64,000 nucleotides of DNA from Streblospio benedicti (lineage: Eukaryota; Annelida; Polychaeta; Spionida; Spionidae), in assembly GCA_019095985.1 (NCBI GenBank), contig CM032662.1, forward strand, positions 20,792,703 through 20,856,702, read 5' to 3'. Position numbers and translations under genes: made by a program. This document shows, piece after piece, positions 1 through 11,300 of this stretch. The first letter of the stretch is position 1. Every line of letters starts with the position of its first letter. Below the pieces are notes generated by a model, which was not told where the DNA came from, did not search any database, and worked only from the letters and a program-made list of their open reading frames with translations.

Positions 1-312
1 CACCAACTATTTAAAGGCATTAAAGAAATACCATTATACTCGGACGCAAAGTGTCTCGACCATGCAATGTCCTTTTTCAGACTTTTACTCAACTCTACTG
101 ATTCACCAGAACCCATTTCCCTAAGCGTGTTCAAAATATGTGCCATAAAAATTCTCCCAGGTCTAACACATGAACTCAGGAAATTTAAGGAACCAACTAA
201 AGATTGCAATTCAATTTTTCGAGCCCTGCATTTGGACTGCCACAAAACTAACATTTCTTTAATTTCATTCAGTTTCTGTGGGGGGGGTCACAATGTCGAC
301 GGATCGGATTGA
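1..312 (+). other. Unrecognised open frame entering from the left edge
   Basis: Frame 1 is open from the first base to a stop at 310-312 (about 103 codons), with an internal ATG at 67. It reads like ordinary protein at first, with several Cys and Leu-rich stretches, then runs into a poly-G tract near 281. I recognise no family. It could be the end of a transposon-derived frame or of an exon, since the Penelope-like piece and the assembly gap are close by. Coding status is uncertain. Confidence 0.2.
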
Positions 313-521
313 AATTTTTTTGGGTTGATGTGGGCCACTGAGGGGAAATTTGGTTAAATAGCACTGAGATCAGAAAAAAGTTCAAAAAATGGGACACCCT
401 ACTCCACAGTATCAAACTCGATCCCCCAAAAAATCATCTTGGTAGCCGGTGAACAAGCTTTGTCCACACTCTCTTTGAGACCCAATGTCGCTAATAAAAT
501 TCACAAATCGCTAACGCCAGT

Positions 522-621
522 NNNNNNNNNNNNNNNNNNNNNNNNNNNNNNNNNNNNNNNNNNNNNNNNNNNNNNNNNNNNNNNNNNNNNNNNNNNNNNN
601 NNNNNNNNNNNNNNNNNNNNN
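522..621. other. Assembly gap (100 N)
   Basis: Exactly 100 N bases, the usual placeholder for a gap of unknown size between contigs. Sequence left and right of it may not be truly adjacent. Confidence 0.97.
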
Positions 622-649
622 CCACAGGCCACCTGTCACATCAGCTAAC

Positions 650-1254
650 AATGTCCTTACAACCTTTTATCCTTGAACGTGTTCATCGTGTTGGTAATGG
701 TTATATACAGTCATTTCTAGAATCACAACACATTAAAACTTACAAAAATACATTGACAGTTTCGTCAGCTGCTACTGACATCTTCAAAATGATCGACTGC
801 GCATGACAGGCAGTCAATCATCTCGGCCGCCGCCACCGAGAAGTGGGTCATACACTCACGAGAGCTGGTGGGCCCCCTCATCCTGGTTCATGACCTGCCT
901 GTTGGTGCAGATGTGTACCGCCTCCTTAATTGTTCTCGTCTTCCAATCACTCTCTCTGTCTATCACGCAAGCACTATCCCAATCAATGTTATGGTTGTGT
1001 TGATTGACGTGGTCAGTTATCACACTTTTGTTCACTTCAGTCAGAGATTCCTTCTTCGAAGATCTCGTGTATGTCTTCCTGTTGGTATCAACATCTTTCA
1101 CTCTCGCGCCCAACTTTCTACCAGTCTCAAAAATGTACACAGTATCACATGATCTATAGGGAATCCTGTACACTATCTCACTTCTATCCAGTGGGTCTAC
1201 TTTATCCTTTGGATGTACTAGTATGTTTGTTTTTATTTTGATATTCATTACCAT
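650..1254 (-). mobile_element. Penelope-like retroelement fragment (GIY-YIG endonuclease end)
   Basis: The minus-strand frame at 856-1254 matches the C-terminal endonuclease part of Penelope-like elements. It has a VYRIP...SCDTVYI...ETGR segment (the GIY-YIG region), then the conserved KKES...NKSVITDHVNQ...HNIDWD and RESDWKTR...EA stretches typical of that family. The reverse transcriptase part is missing, as the piece starts close to the contig gap. It is a decayed remnant. A second, plus-strand fragment of the same family lies at 47,840-48,110. Family assignment rests on recalled motif order, not on a search. Confidence 0.75.
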
Positions 1255-1920
1255 TTTTTAGTTATGATTGAAAATGTATAGTTCTGAACTTGCTGTCAGC
1301 ACATTAATGCCTCTAAGCATCAAGGATGTTGTAGGTCATAGAAGGATGTTGTAGGTCATTAAAAAACGATTTCCAAAGACCAAGGTACACCTCATGCATG
1401 TTCGTTACTATTTTAATGGTGTAGCTTCTGTTTATAGATACAAAGTGGAAATAGTATACAGTAGTATGTACACTCAGACTAATTTACTTTCGTAATCTTT
1501 AATAAATATGAATGTTACCGGTATGTTACAAGGGTTGAGACTCGACTGATATATATTTGTAAAACATGGTTTGTCACTTTTGGTGCCACAGTTTACATTT
1601 CTAAAGATGGTTTGTGATTAAAAAAATGCATATTGTCAAATTCATTGATAACCTTTACTTGTAAATACATTAGATCCCACAGATAAATCAAAATATTTTT
1701 TTCCATCAGCGCTTTACCCCCGGGTTTCACCTAAAACTCGAGGTATAAAATATGTCATAAAAATGTAACGAAGTGATAGAATCGTGAAAAAAAAAATTCA
1801 GATTTCAGATGATGCATGTGAACATTTATAATAAAGAATTGTGCCATGGAGCACTTCACATTTTCCAAAAGCAAACAACTTGCTTCTGTTACATTATAGA
1901 TGGTGACATAAAAATTGGTT
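1255..1920. other. Gene-free AT-rich stretch
   Basis: No frame with coding character and no clear repeat structure apart from a short direct repeat of GAAGGATGTTGTAGGTCAT around 1321-1360. Confidence 0.5.
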
Positions 1921-2361
1921 TAAAGGTTATGCTCAGTGGCTGTACAACTATGTTTGCACAGAAGCAATATGATGTGTTCAGTGCATTCTGAAAGTTTCTT
2001 TCATGTAAACAGCATTTTATATACCCGCCAGAAACTCATCAAAACACGTGAATGCAGAAATGTAAACCGAATGATTTTCGTCTGACGTAACTTGCACGGT
2101 GCACGTAAGAAGCGGCCTATATCGCCCATGTTAAATGAGACGTCTGCCGTTAGAAATCCTTAGTACATCTGGCGAAAATCATTCGATTATGCAACATCAC
2201 GTGACCTTGTGTTTTAGCTACATAGACAGCACGGTATATTTATAGATCTTTATACATGTAATCAATATTAAACGCAAAGAATATGAGTCTTATTTTCCTT
2301 ACACTTGTAATGGAATGTACATCTTTTATTGATACTGGATTTTATAGAACACATTTGCCAT
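1921..2361. repeat. Dispersed ~440 bp repeat, copy 1
   Basis: Begins with AAAGGTTATGCTCAGTGG and ends near TTGATACTGGATTTTA. Two more copies lie at about 11,307-12,065 and 12,082-12,686. The best-conserved part is an internal inverted repeat, GAATGATTTTCG...CGAAAATCATTC, with its arms near 2069 and 2172. No coding capacity is visible. It is a non-autonomous mobile repeat of unknown class. Confidence 0.75.
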
Positions 2362-2486
2362 TTACAAGAAAGTAGTTGAATGCATTGTTACAGATGTATA
2401 AAGTGAAAACAAAATAGAAAAGTGTTTATTTTTTATTATCTCACGTTCTCGTGATGATTGACATTATTCATGTTTTACAATTTTGA

Positions 2487-2492
2487 TTTATT
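2487..2492 (-). terminator. Candidate poly(A) signal of tetraspanin
   Basis: AATAAA on the minus strand, about 40 bases past the tetraspanin stop codon. Two further AATAAA hexamers lie at 2432-2437 and 2425-2430. Confidence 0.45.
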
Positions 2493-2532
2493 GGATAATT
2501 TACAATATGATTGAGGGGTAATTAAAATACGA

Positions 2533-3498
2533 TTAAAGTCTAGTGTCTGCGTATGCCACCCTAAAACGATTCTTATATTTATTCGGTTGTTTAGTTAGAC
2601 AGTGAGAAGCAATAATACCTATTACCAGAAAAATAGCAAGAAAAATGCCAAGTCCAATCATTACTCCACTGTTTTTCTTTAGGTATGTCATTGCTTGATC
2701 ATAACAGCCATCATAGTACAATGCACGATTAACTGCACCACCAAGAGGTGACCCAGGGGGCCCAATTTTCCACATTTGACAGACTTCTCTATCAGCATAA
2801 CTCCAATAGCTATCCTTGATACAACAAGAGCGTGGTACATAGGGTTTTGAACTATCGCTGCCAAACTTCCTGTCTTCATCATCAATATATGCCCCATATA
2901 TTTCAAACCATCTAGTTTCCATATATATATCCCATCCCTTTGTTCGCACACCACAACATTGCAAGTTCTCCTGTGCCTTGTCCCATGCTTCAGTTACTTT
3001 TCTGTTGATCCATTTGTGAAAATCCACACCATAATTCTCTATCAAATTTCTTTTCATAGATTCTTGTATAGCATCTCCAATTTGTCCTCTAAATCCAATT
3101 CCTATGAATGCTCCAACGAGTAAGGTAATGCCAAAAGCAGCAAGAGAGAATTCAAACATGCGGAGCAAGCATGTGCTTATTGTGATGGTACCGGAACATC
3201 CAATAAATGCAAAGAGAAATACTAGTCCGCTGCCAATTAAAACCATATATATAGAAATGCTGTACATATCCGTTCCAATTATGAAGGTCAGGTATGCTTT
3301 ATCCACTGCCATCCAGATACCAATGCCCAGTACAGTTCCCGCAAATGCAAGTAAGCAGAAGTTGTAGATGAAAAGGAAACTTCTCAATCGGTCAATCTTC
3401 TTTCTTTCTTCTAGTCCATCCAGCCATTGTTGATGAGTCAGAGGACTTGGTCTGTTATCTGGTGACAAAGATTGGAGCATCATGCTTGTATCAGACAT
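2533..3498 (-). CDS. Tetraspanin, single-exon
   Basis: A 321-residue four-pass membrane protein of the tetraspanin family, whose members organise partner proteins in plasma-membrane microdomains. TM1 is about residues 41-63, TM2 81-101, TM3 112-136 and TM4 277-299. The large extracellular loop (about 137-276) has the diagnostic CCG at 181-183, a second CC at 225-226, and single Cys at 240 and 265, making six cysteines for three disulfides. The first ATG in frame is at 3496-3498 (MSDTSM); the frame is open seven codons further upstream but without an ATG. The whole coding region is one uninterrupted exon, unlike the other genes here and unlike most tetraspanins, which suggests an expressed retrocopy. 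It is divergent from MCRS1. The family is certain; the subfamily is not assigned. Confidence 0.93.
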   Translation of the reverse strand: MSDTSMMLQSLSPDNRPSPLTHQQWLDGLEERKKIDRLRSFLFIYNFCLLAFAGTVLGIGIWMAVDKAYLTFIIGTDMYSISIYMVLIGSGLVFLFAFIGCSGTITISTCLLRMFEFSLAAFGITLLVGAFIGIGFRGQIGDAIQESMKRNLIENYGVDFHKWINRKVTEAWDKAQENLQCCGVRTKGWDIYMETRWFEIYGAYIDDEDRKFGSDSSKPYVPRSCCIKDSYWSYADREVCQMWKIGPPGSPLGGAVNRALYYDGCYDQAMTYLKKNSGVMIGLGIFLAIFLVIGIIASHCLTKQPNKYKNRFRVAYADTRL

Positions 3499-3785
3499 TC
3501 TGTGTGAAGTTATATACAATGTACACCCTAGAATGTCCCTCTTCTGCCTATAATATGGATTAAAACTGCATCTATTTAACTTTAAGCATATTCAAAGTGT
3601 ACTGAAAAAGTACTTTGAATAAACTAATTTGACTTTGTCAAGCTCTTATTTATATTTTCTAATCCTTAATACATGTTCACACTTTCCAATACTACACATA
3701 TAATATTTTTGTAATAATATCATAATAGTGGTTTGTTTACTATGATTGAGACCATGTGAAACAATTTTCAATTTATTACATCCTA
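3499..3785. other. Tetraspanin upstream region
   Basis: AT-rich sequence directly 5' of the tetraspanin start, and the likely site of its promoter or a 5' UTR exon. No TATA box or CpG island stands out. Confidence 0.3.
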
Positions 3786-3789
3786 TGAT

Positions 3790-4690
3790 ATTTATTTGGA
3801 CCTATTTTTGCGTCGCTTCAGCACTGAAGCCAAAAACTTTACACAACTATGTGGTACGCTGCAACACCGGAGTGATTCGATTTTGGGCACTTTGCCCATT
3901 AAAGTTAAGTATTCTTTCCACGCGACCATTTATGGTCCATTTTGGAGTTTTTCTGCAGTATCTTTAAAACTGCTTGGATGAACACATTCAAACTTGGTAC
4001 AATGCTTACATGGCTAGAGTCTATCACATATATTCAATTTTGGCACTTTGCCAATTTAAGTGTGATTTCCTGAGCCATTTTAGGTCATTTTTGTCATTTT
4101 CTTCAATAGTTTCAATACAGCTTGAACCATGAGTTCCAAATTTGATACACTGCTCATATACCTAGTGACCATCATCAGTGTCCAATTTTGGCAGTTTGCC
4201 AATCAAAGTGTTCTCCCCAGAAGGTCATTGGTGGCCAATTTTGGCATTTTTAGCTTGACACATGACTTCCGTATTTCATACAATATTATGGGACTGGTGA
4301 CCACAACGGTGAACTTTGGCCCTTTGCTAACTAAATGAAAAGTGCTCAGGAAGCACAGCATTGTATAGCAGTTTAGACATTTTAGGTTTTTTGCTACTTT
4401 CTTCAATACTTTCAATTCATTTTGAACCATGACCTCCAAATTTCATTCTATGTTCACATATGTAGTGACAATCATATATGTTCATCATTGGCACTTTGCC
4501 AATTAAAGTGTGCCATTTTAGTTCCATATTCGATATGTTTATTAATAGTATCAATGCCTTTGAAGACAAAATCTTCAAACTTGGTTCACTGTTTACATTC
4601 ATTGAGACCATCATAAGTTTTAAATTTTGGCTATTTGCCAAGAAAACTCTATAGGTTCCAGGGAGCAATTTTAAGTTTTTTTAAAATGCT
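3790..4690 (+). repeat. Degenerate tandem repeat, ~150 bp period, about six units
   Basis: The motif TTGGCACTTTGCCAATTAAAG recurs in variant form at about 3887, 4034, 4188, 4316, 4490 and 4626 (spacings roughly 130-175 bp). It is accompanied by TTGAACCATGA-TCCAAATTT and by TTCTTCAATA-TTTCAAT blocks between occurrences. The small open frames here are by-products. The array fills the middle of the intergenic region between the divergent tetraspanin and MCRS1 genes. Confidence 0.75.
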
Positions 4691-5323
4691 TATGCAATAT
4701 CATAATCGCCCATATGTCAGCGTTGTTCTAGCGACGCCGTGTCCTTTGAACTCTTTTGATCTAGTTTTTCCATATTATTCTTTTTATTCTGAGGGGAACC
4801 ATGTCAATTTTTATCACATATCTATCACAATATATCTGCATATGTTAGATTAGTTTTGTGATGCTAAATAGATTACAGCGTAATGAAAACTGAATTCATC
4901 TTGTGTAAAATATATATTAAAATATTTCATAATTTACAGAAGTAATATTTTAGAATTTTTTAATGCCTCACAATTTTAGTCTTTGATGTGCTTAATAGGA
5001 GGAAAATGAATCGATGTACATGATGCAACCAAGAAATGAACCTGCTAGATACAATTGTAGTAGTTTGAGTGATCACATGTTAGTTTCTTCTGGAGATGCT
5101 TATTTACACTGAGCATCAATAAAATTTGTTTAATGTGACAGACTCTGGGGTCAATTGAAATTTTTAACAGTACCCGATGCCAATAACTTACAATACTTAC
5201 GAATAATTTTCTCCCCCACCAATGATATAGAGGGTCTAGAGAAAATACTTTCATTTTGCACTATTTTCATGTTAAAATGAAATTAATGTATTAATTACAT
5301 TGTTATTATTATTCTATTTGTAG
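4691..5323. promoter_or_regulatory. MCRS1 5' flank / 5' UTR intron
   Basis: No coding frame. A small CpG-containing patch (AGCGACGCCGTG near 4731) is the only GC-rich spot. The sequence TTCTATTTGTAG just before 5324 looks like a splice acceptor, so an untranslated first exon of MCRS1 probably lies in or upstream of this stretch. Confidence 0.3.
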
Positions 5324-5325
5324 CA

Positions 5326-8300
5326 ATGGAACAAATACAAGTTACTGACACTCAGGTTTCGACCCAGTCAGCACCATTATTGTCGCCAACTATTTTAGCA
5401 GGTATATTTTGAAATTATCTGGGAGATCCGAGTGGGGCATGCAAGGGCTTTTCCCCTCCAAAATGTCACACAAGCTGGGATATTGATGCCGTCACGCAGG
5501 GTCATGTGTATTGAACTTCTGGAATTCTGACTTGCATCCTTGGTTGGGCCACCACCCAAACCCCACCCCTTTATAGAAAATCTTGATCTTGCAGTGTTTA
5601 TGTATCACAAAAATACCATGTTTGCTGATATATAATTTGCTATTAGAATTCAGCAAATTAATATGATACTAAGACCAAAGGCATCATGTTTGAATTAAGA
5701 AAAATTGTTTAGATGTTAACATTTTGTAAGTTGTGTCAATTTGGCAATATTGAATAATTTTGGATTTTTAATCATTTAATTCAATTGTTTGGAGTTGACT
5801 CGAAAATTTTGTTGTCTACTGGACTGAATTCAGTCTGTAAGAAATGGTTTCATGTCCTAAAATATTAGCCTTAAAATTGGGATATACAATTTTTTAGCTG
5901 CCAGCAGTCAACCCCAGACCCCAATTACACCCAGTTTTGCCTCTGGGCGTCGCAGTTCTACAAGAGCTGTGAAGCGCAAGAAGTTTGATGATGAGTTGGT
6001 TGAAAGTAGTCTGGCACCAAGTCTGCCTAAATTTGAGAAGGTGAGTCCTCACAGACAGTAAGATGTACCATGCATATTGAATACACGTAGCCATAATGAA
6101 TGAAAATACAACTTCAAGTTTGTCTCAAATACCTATAAAAGATAAAGTTCATTCTTGTACAAAATGGATTATATAAAGGATTCAGAGAAAAATCTTAGAA
6201 ATGTCAATGCTACTGGTCTCTTTTAGCTCTATATTAAACTTCACATTTTACAAATTCAAATATTCTGGTTGCCTATTCTGCAGACTTTGACCATAGAAAA
6301 AGGGTTTGTCATTGCTATTTGTTTTCTTGTGAAATCATCAAACGTAAGTTCGCAAATCGTCCAGGTGAAGCCTAAGACGACGCCTGACCAGAAGCCGTCT
6401 GCTGCCCCGCACGTCACAACCACTGCCCCTGCCCAGCTCGCCCCCACAGCTCCCACAGAGTTGCTAAACCAACAGCAGCCCTATGTTTCCACGACGACCA
6501 CCACACCGCCGCCGTCAGCGCCAGCGCTGTCTATAGCTCCGGTTGTGCAGCCGACACCGGCACCGGCACAGGCCGCCCCGCCGACCAGCCAGACAGGTCA
6601 GGCATCTTGTGGTTTTGCTGTGTTGTTTTGATTGTTTGTTGTGATGTTATTCCTATGTGAAAGATATGGACCAAAAATGATACTTATTTATAGAGATTGT
6701 GAGTGGTGACTGAACGTTTTTCCGTGAAGGTTCTACTGTTTTATTATTTTTCAGTAATCCCAAACTTGCTCATCCTACTTTAAAATGTGATTTATCCGTC
6801 TTACCACTCTGTAATTAGCAAATTGACAAGATAGTGATCAGTCTGCAGGTTATTAAGTTAGAAATCTAATGCACCCATCAGCCTTGATGGATGAATATGA
6901 AATTCTGATTATTACACCATTTTGCCATTCATTCAATGTAATATAATTGCAATTAAGGGTTTGTGTTGCAGGTGCTACGCTTCCTGTTCCCCCACCAGTA
7001 GAAATCCCCTCGGCTGTTCCGACAGTCACCCTTCCACCACCACCTGTAGAGAAGAAAAAACCCACAAAATCAACAAACAAGAGGTCAAAGAAAGCAGCAA
7101 AAATCAAAACGCAAAAGGTAATGTTATTTTTATGTGTTTGTTAAAGTGCACTTTATTAGTTTATAAAGAGACTAAATTCATGTCATTATCTAACAAGTTA
7201 AGAAAACATTGGCACTTGTATAGTTGTTGGCTTACTCACAAACATATACATGTTATGATGTAGATAGTCAGCCATGATTGTGTACTCCGATCTTCTTCAG
7301 CATTTAAAGTTCTTTACATTTTAAGCGTGTTAAACTGGTTACAATGATCATAATAAATAGTATAAAAGTGCCCATTTCAAAGGGAGAATTCTAGCTTGGC
7401 TTCTATTGTCTTTGTGTCGATGTCCAGCGTTCACGATGAAACCCTTTTGCTGATCTATAATGTTGAATTGTTGCAATCACTATTTTGTGAATTTGTGCTA
7501 AATTTCACATTTCTTTCCAACAGTTATATGTCACGACCTGATTAGATTCTTAGATTTGTTTCATTATTGTCTTAATTATGGGAAAAGTTTTATAAAGTGT
7601 AATTTTTGCTATTCAGCCTCCTCCAGCAGCCTCAACAAAGGATCTTGGCAGATGGAAGCCTCAAGATGATCTCGCATTGATTGAGGCTGTACAACAGGTA
7701 TAAATTTCTAAATTACTGGTAATTATGATTGTAACTTTGTGCTAGCATCATTAAGGTGTTCCTTGGCAGAACAGTGAGAGTAGAATTGATTAAGGTGTGT
7801 CTGCTGTGATAAAATCTCCACCGTTCTTGAGAAAGCTTTGCTGCGAACATACTATAGATGTCACCTTATGTCGACTTCAGGAATGTACATTAGGTTTGCT
7901 TAGAGCTTGCATATACAAGTAATATGTTTTATATTCCAGACTTGTGACTTGACAGCTGTATTTTTGGGTGTGAAGTTTTCATGTAAATTTACGCTCCGAG
8001 AAATCCAGGAGCGTTGGTATGCTTTGCTATACGACCCTATCCTGTCAAAGTAAGTCCCAAATTGGTTACTATAGATATAAATATATTCTTGAAATAAATT
8101 GAATTTTCTGCTAAATCAAGGAGTCCAGGAATCCTTAAGAAGTTCAATTTTTTGTTTGTAAAAATGATTGGGATGAAAGCGTCTACTACCAGAAATATTA
8201 GCCCTTAATTTTTCTTATACACTTTTAATTAAGTAATAATGAACATTAATTGTTTTTTGATTGTCACAGCATAAATGTACGGATTTAGCTATTTTTCAAA

Positions 8301-11300
8301 TCATATAGTACACAAACCACTAGGTGCGCATGCATTCATGATAGATATTTGTAAACTATCTTTTGTTGCTATCTTTTGTTGCATTCAGAGACCTAGTGGT
8401 CTTCGTTAGTACAGTGGTTAGCACGTACGACCGATAAACAGGAGTTTCCTGGTTTGTAAGTTTGCACCCAGGCCTCAGCAGACTTCGTGGCGCCAAAGGG
8501 TTACATTGTGCGTCTGCCACTGTACTGCCAATTTCCACACAGCGTGTCGCTGCTGTCGAGTATATCATACAAGACGGTGGCGACACCAAGCCCGAGGTTC
8601 GGAAGCCTCATTAAAAGGCGTGTCCCGTGTAGAGGAAAGCCACCCCTCTGCACGTAAAAGAACTCACCTAGTTTGAAAACTATAGCTAGTGTGATCCCTC
8701 CACAACCCCAAGGGTCAGTTGGCTACCTAGCCTGCCTCTGGAGGTCCATGTACCAACACCACGTGGCCTCCCTCTGCTATAATCATCAAAACTGATGGCT
8801 GTGGAGTATTCACTCAAATTCTCAAAAAAAAGAGATCTTTCAATATCACAATTTTGTTCTCCCAAAAGTTGTAAAAACCCTGTAAGTGTAAAATATTATC
8901 ACAACATTCTCATTTCATATTAAAACTAGTATTGGTATTTGAAATTTCTGAAATACATTCTTCTGCATTTTTATAGGCTGTCCATACAAGCAATAAAACA
9001 ACTCCATCCAGATATAGTCAGTTCAGTTCAGTCTAAAGCTCTCTTCAGTAAACGTGAGGAAGAAGTACTTGGTCGCACAGTTTCTGTAAGTACGGCTAAT
9101 AGTATTATGGAACATTGTTAATACAGAATATGATTGGTTTTCACATGATCTTTATAGAAAAGGCTTATGAAAAGAACAATTTAGATTGATCACTGCATCA
9201 CTTTAAAACCATTTGATTTACAATTGACAGTTTCTATGAAGTTCTTTCATTCTATTTTTAGACTAGTCAACCTACTATTGATATATTTGCGGAGGCACTT
9301 AGAAAAAATCCAGATGATTTCCACCCTACGCGAACACCCAAATCACTTTATAACCATTGGTTGCTTATGAAGCAATATCATATACTGCCTGATCAAACTG
9401 TGCAGCCAATGCCAAAGGTATTGTATTTTTCCTGCCTTCTCTTACAAGTAATATTAAATAGTATGGCAAATCCTTTATGTGTTACATAGTATGTTGTAGA
9501 GTGAAGGTTTCAGGATAGGCACTTACAAAAATGCATAGAAAATATATACTTGTTTCAAAATCTATGAAAGGCATGTAGCATATTTCTTTGTGACATTTAT
9601 CACCTACCGCCCAGTATTCTCTAAAATTCAGAAACCTTTCCTCGTACCCACAACACTTCAAACCAATTCGATCAAAAATAACAATAAACCTCCTAAGGCG
9701 TTTCCTAGTATTGCGGCTATGCCTCAGTTGCTTACGTGCTGCCGTGTCACTGTCATCGTCAGGGCGACCACGTGCTCAACTTTGATGATGCCGAGGACAT
9801 CATCAACGACGAGGACCTGCGCGGGGAGGTGCGGGACGAGGTGCTGGAGCACGAGCTCAGCGTGGCCGACCGGCGCAACAAGAAGGAGGTCCGCAGCCTC
9901 GAGCAGGAGCTCGCCAAGTGGCAGGTGCTCGTCGACAGTGTCACCGGTGAGCAGACGACTTTTGGCGGACGTAATCGCTCGCTCTCTTTCTTGCTTTGCT
10001 TTTCATGGCTCTTATTACACTCGATGTTCAACAATTTAGCTTTAATGTATGGTCAATCCATAGTATACTATCGAGTTAATGCCTTAATATGAAAAAGACA
10101 ACACTTTTTGTGTGTGTACTTTCACATTTTTGTGAATCTACTCAGAAATGTCATGCGTTTTATTATTAAGATATTACTTTATGTAATTCTGTATAATTAT
10201 TGTTAACAGTTAATGCTGAATGTCACACAATTTACCGAAAATTATTTACCCGGTATACATTTTTCATAGTTCCGATGTTCTGCCCCTTTTTCTGTGCTAC
10301 CACATGGGTCCCACAAACATTCCTATTGCCTGTAGTAAATATAGAGAAATTACCGACTTTCTACCCAGGAGTGTTGTATTAAAATTGTGCTAATATTCTA
10401 ACTTTTAACTTGGGATGAAATCGGTAACTTCTGTTCTACAACATACCAGAAGTATTCTCAGAAATCATTGATAATAAAGATTTGCTGGGATATTTAGTTT
10501 TCCATCTTTTTGCATCCACTACCAAATGACCAGTCCCGTGATAATGGGTTGTTTGAGGCGCTACTCTTAATCGCATATTATCCTTAGTAGCTCTTACGAT
10601 TTTCATCAGAACATTTCCACATTTCTAGTACACTTTCTGAAGACTGTCTAGTTTCTTATTTTCACCATAATAAATACTGTTATATACAACAAGTCCAATT
10701 TGAACAATATCGAGTAATAGCCAATTCATTTGACAGTTCCCGCCGAACGTTGAGTGTTAAATATGGCGATGCATGTGATTGAAGCTCAAAATAAACTATT
10801 AAGTTAAACCAATTACCTAGACTTATTTTATGACTGGAATTGCATATTACTGCAGATTATTTCCATCAAAAGTATATATTAATACGACAATGTATAGCAG
10901 AGATATGATCCAATATCTGTGTGGTGTTTTCAAGTCACAGACTTCCGTTAAAAGTTGGCCCACTTACTCGCACTAGTTCAATACTTTTACGATTTTTGAT
11001 GGAAAATAATCTGCATTAATATGCGATTCCATGCACATATATAAGTCTATGTAATTTTAAACAATGACGCACCATTTTAGTTCAAATGTTATCTATATCA
11101 TTGTAAAGTCGTAGAAAGTTGAGGTCATTTGTGGGACCAAGATGGCGGTTGTTTTGTTTAATCTCTGAGAGTGCTCGCTGATTGGCTGACAGACTTGAAA
11201 GGGGCAGAGATCGGAACCATGAATTTGAATGCTTGATGTATTGAAATGAGATAATCAATATCTAAAATTGGATCTTCAGTTGAAGCTGGCATCCAGGGAA

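Noticed and set aside
8399-8475. Possible tRNA-Asp gene
   Set aside because: Only the 5' half resembles a tRNA. Stems do not pair and a SINE body follows.
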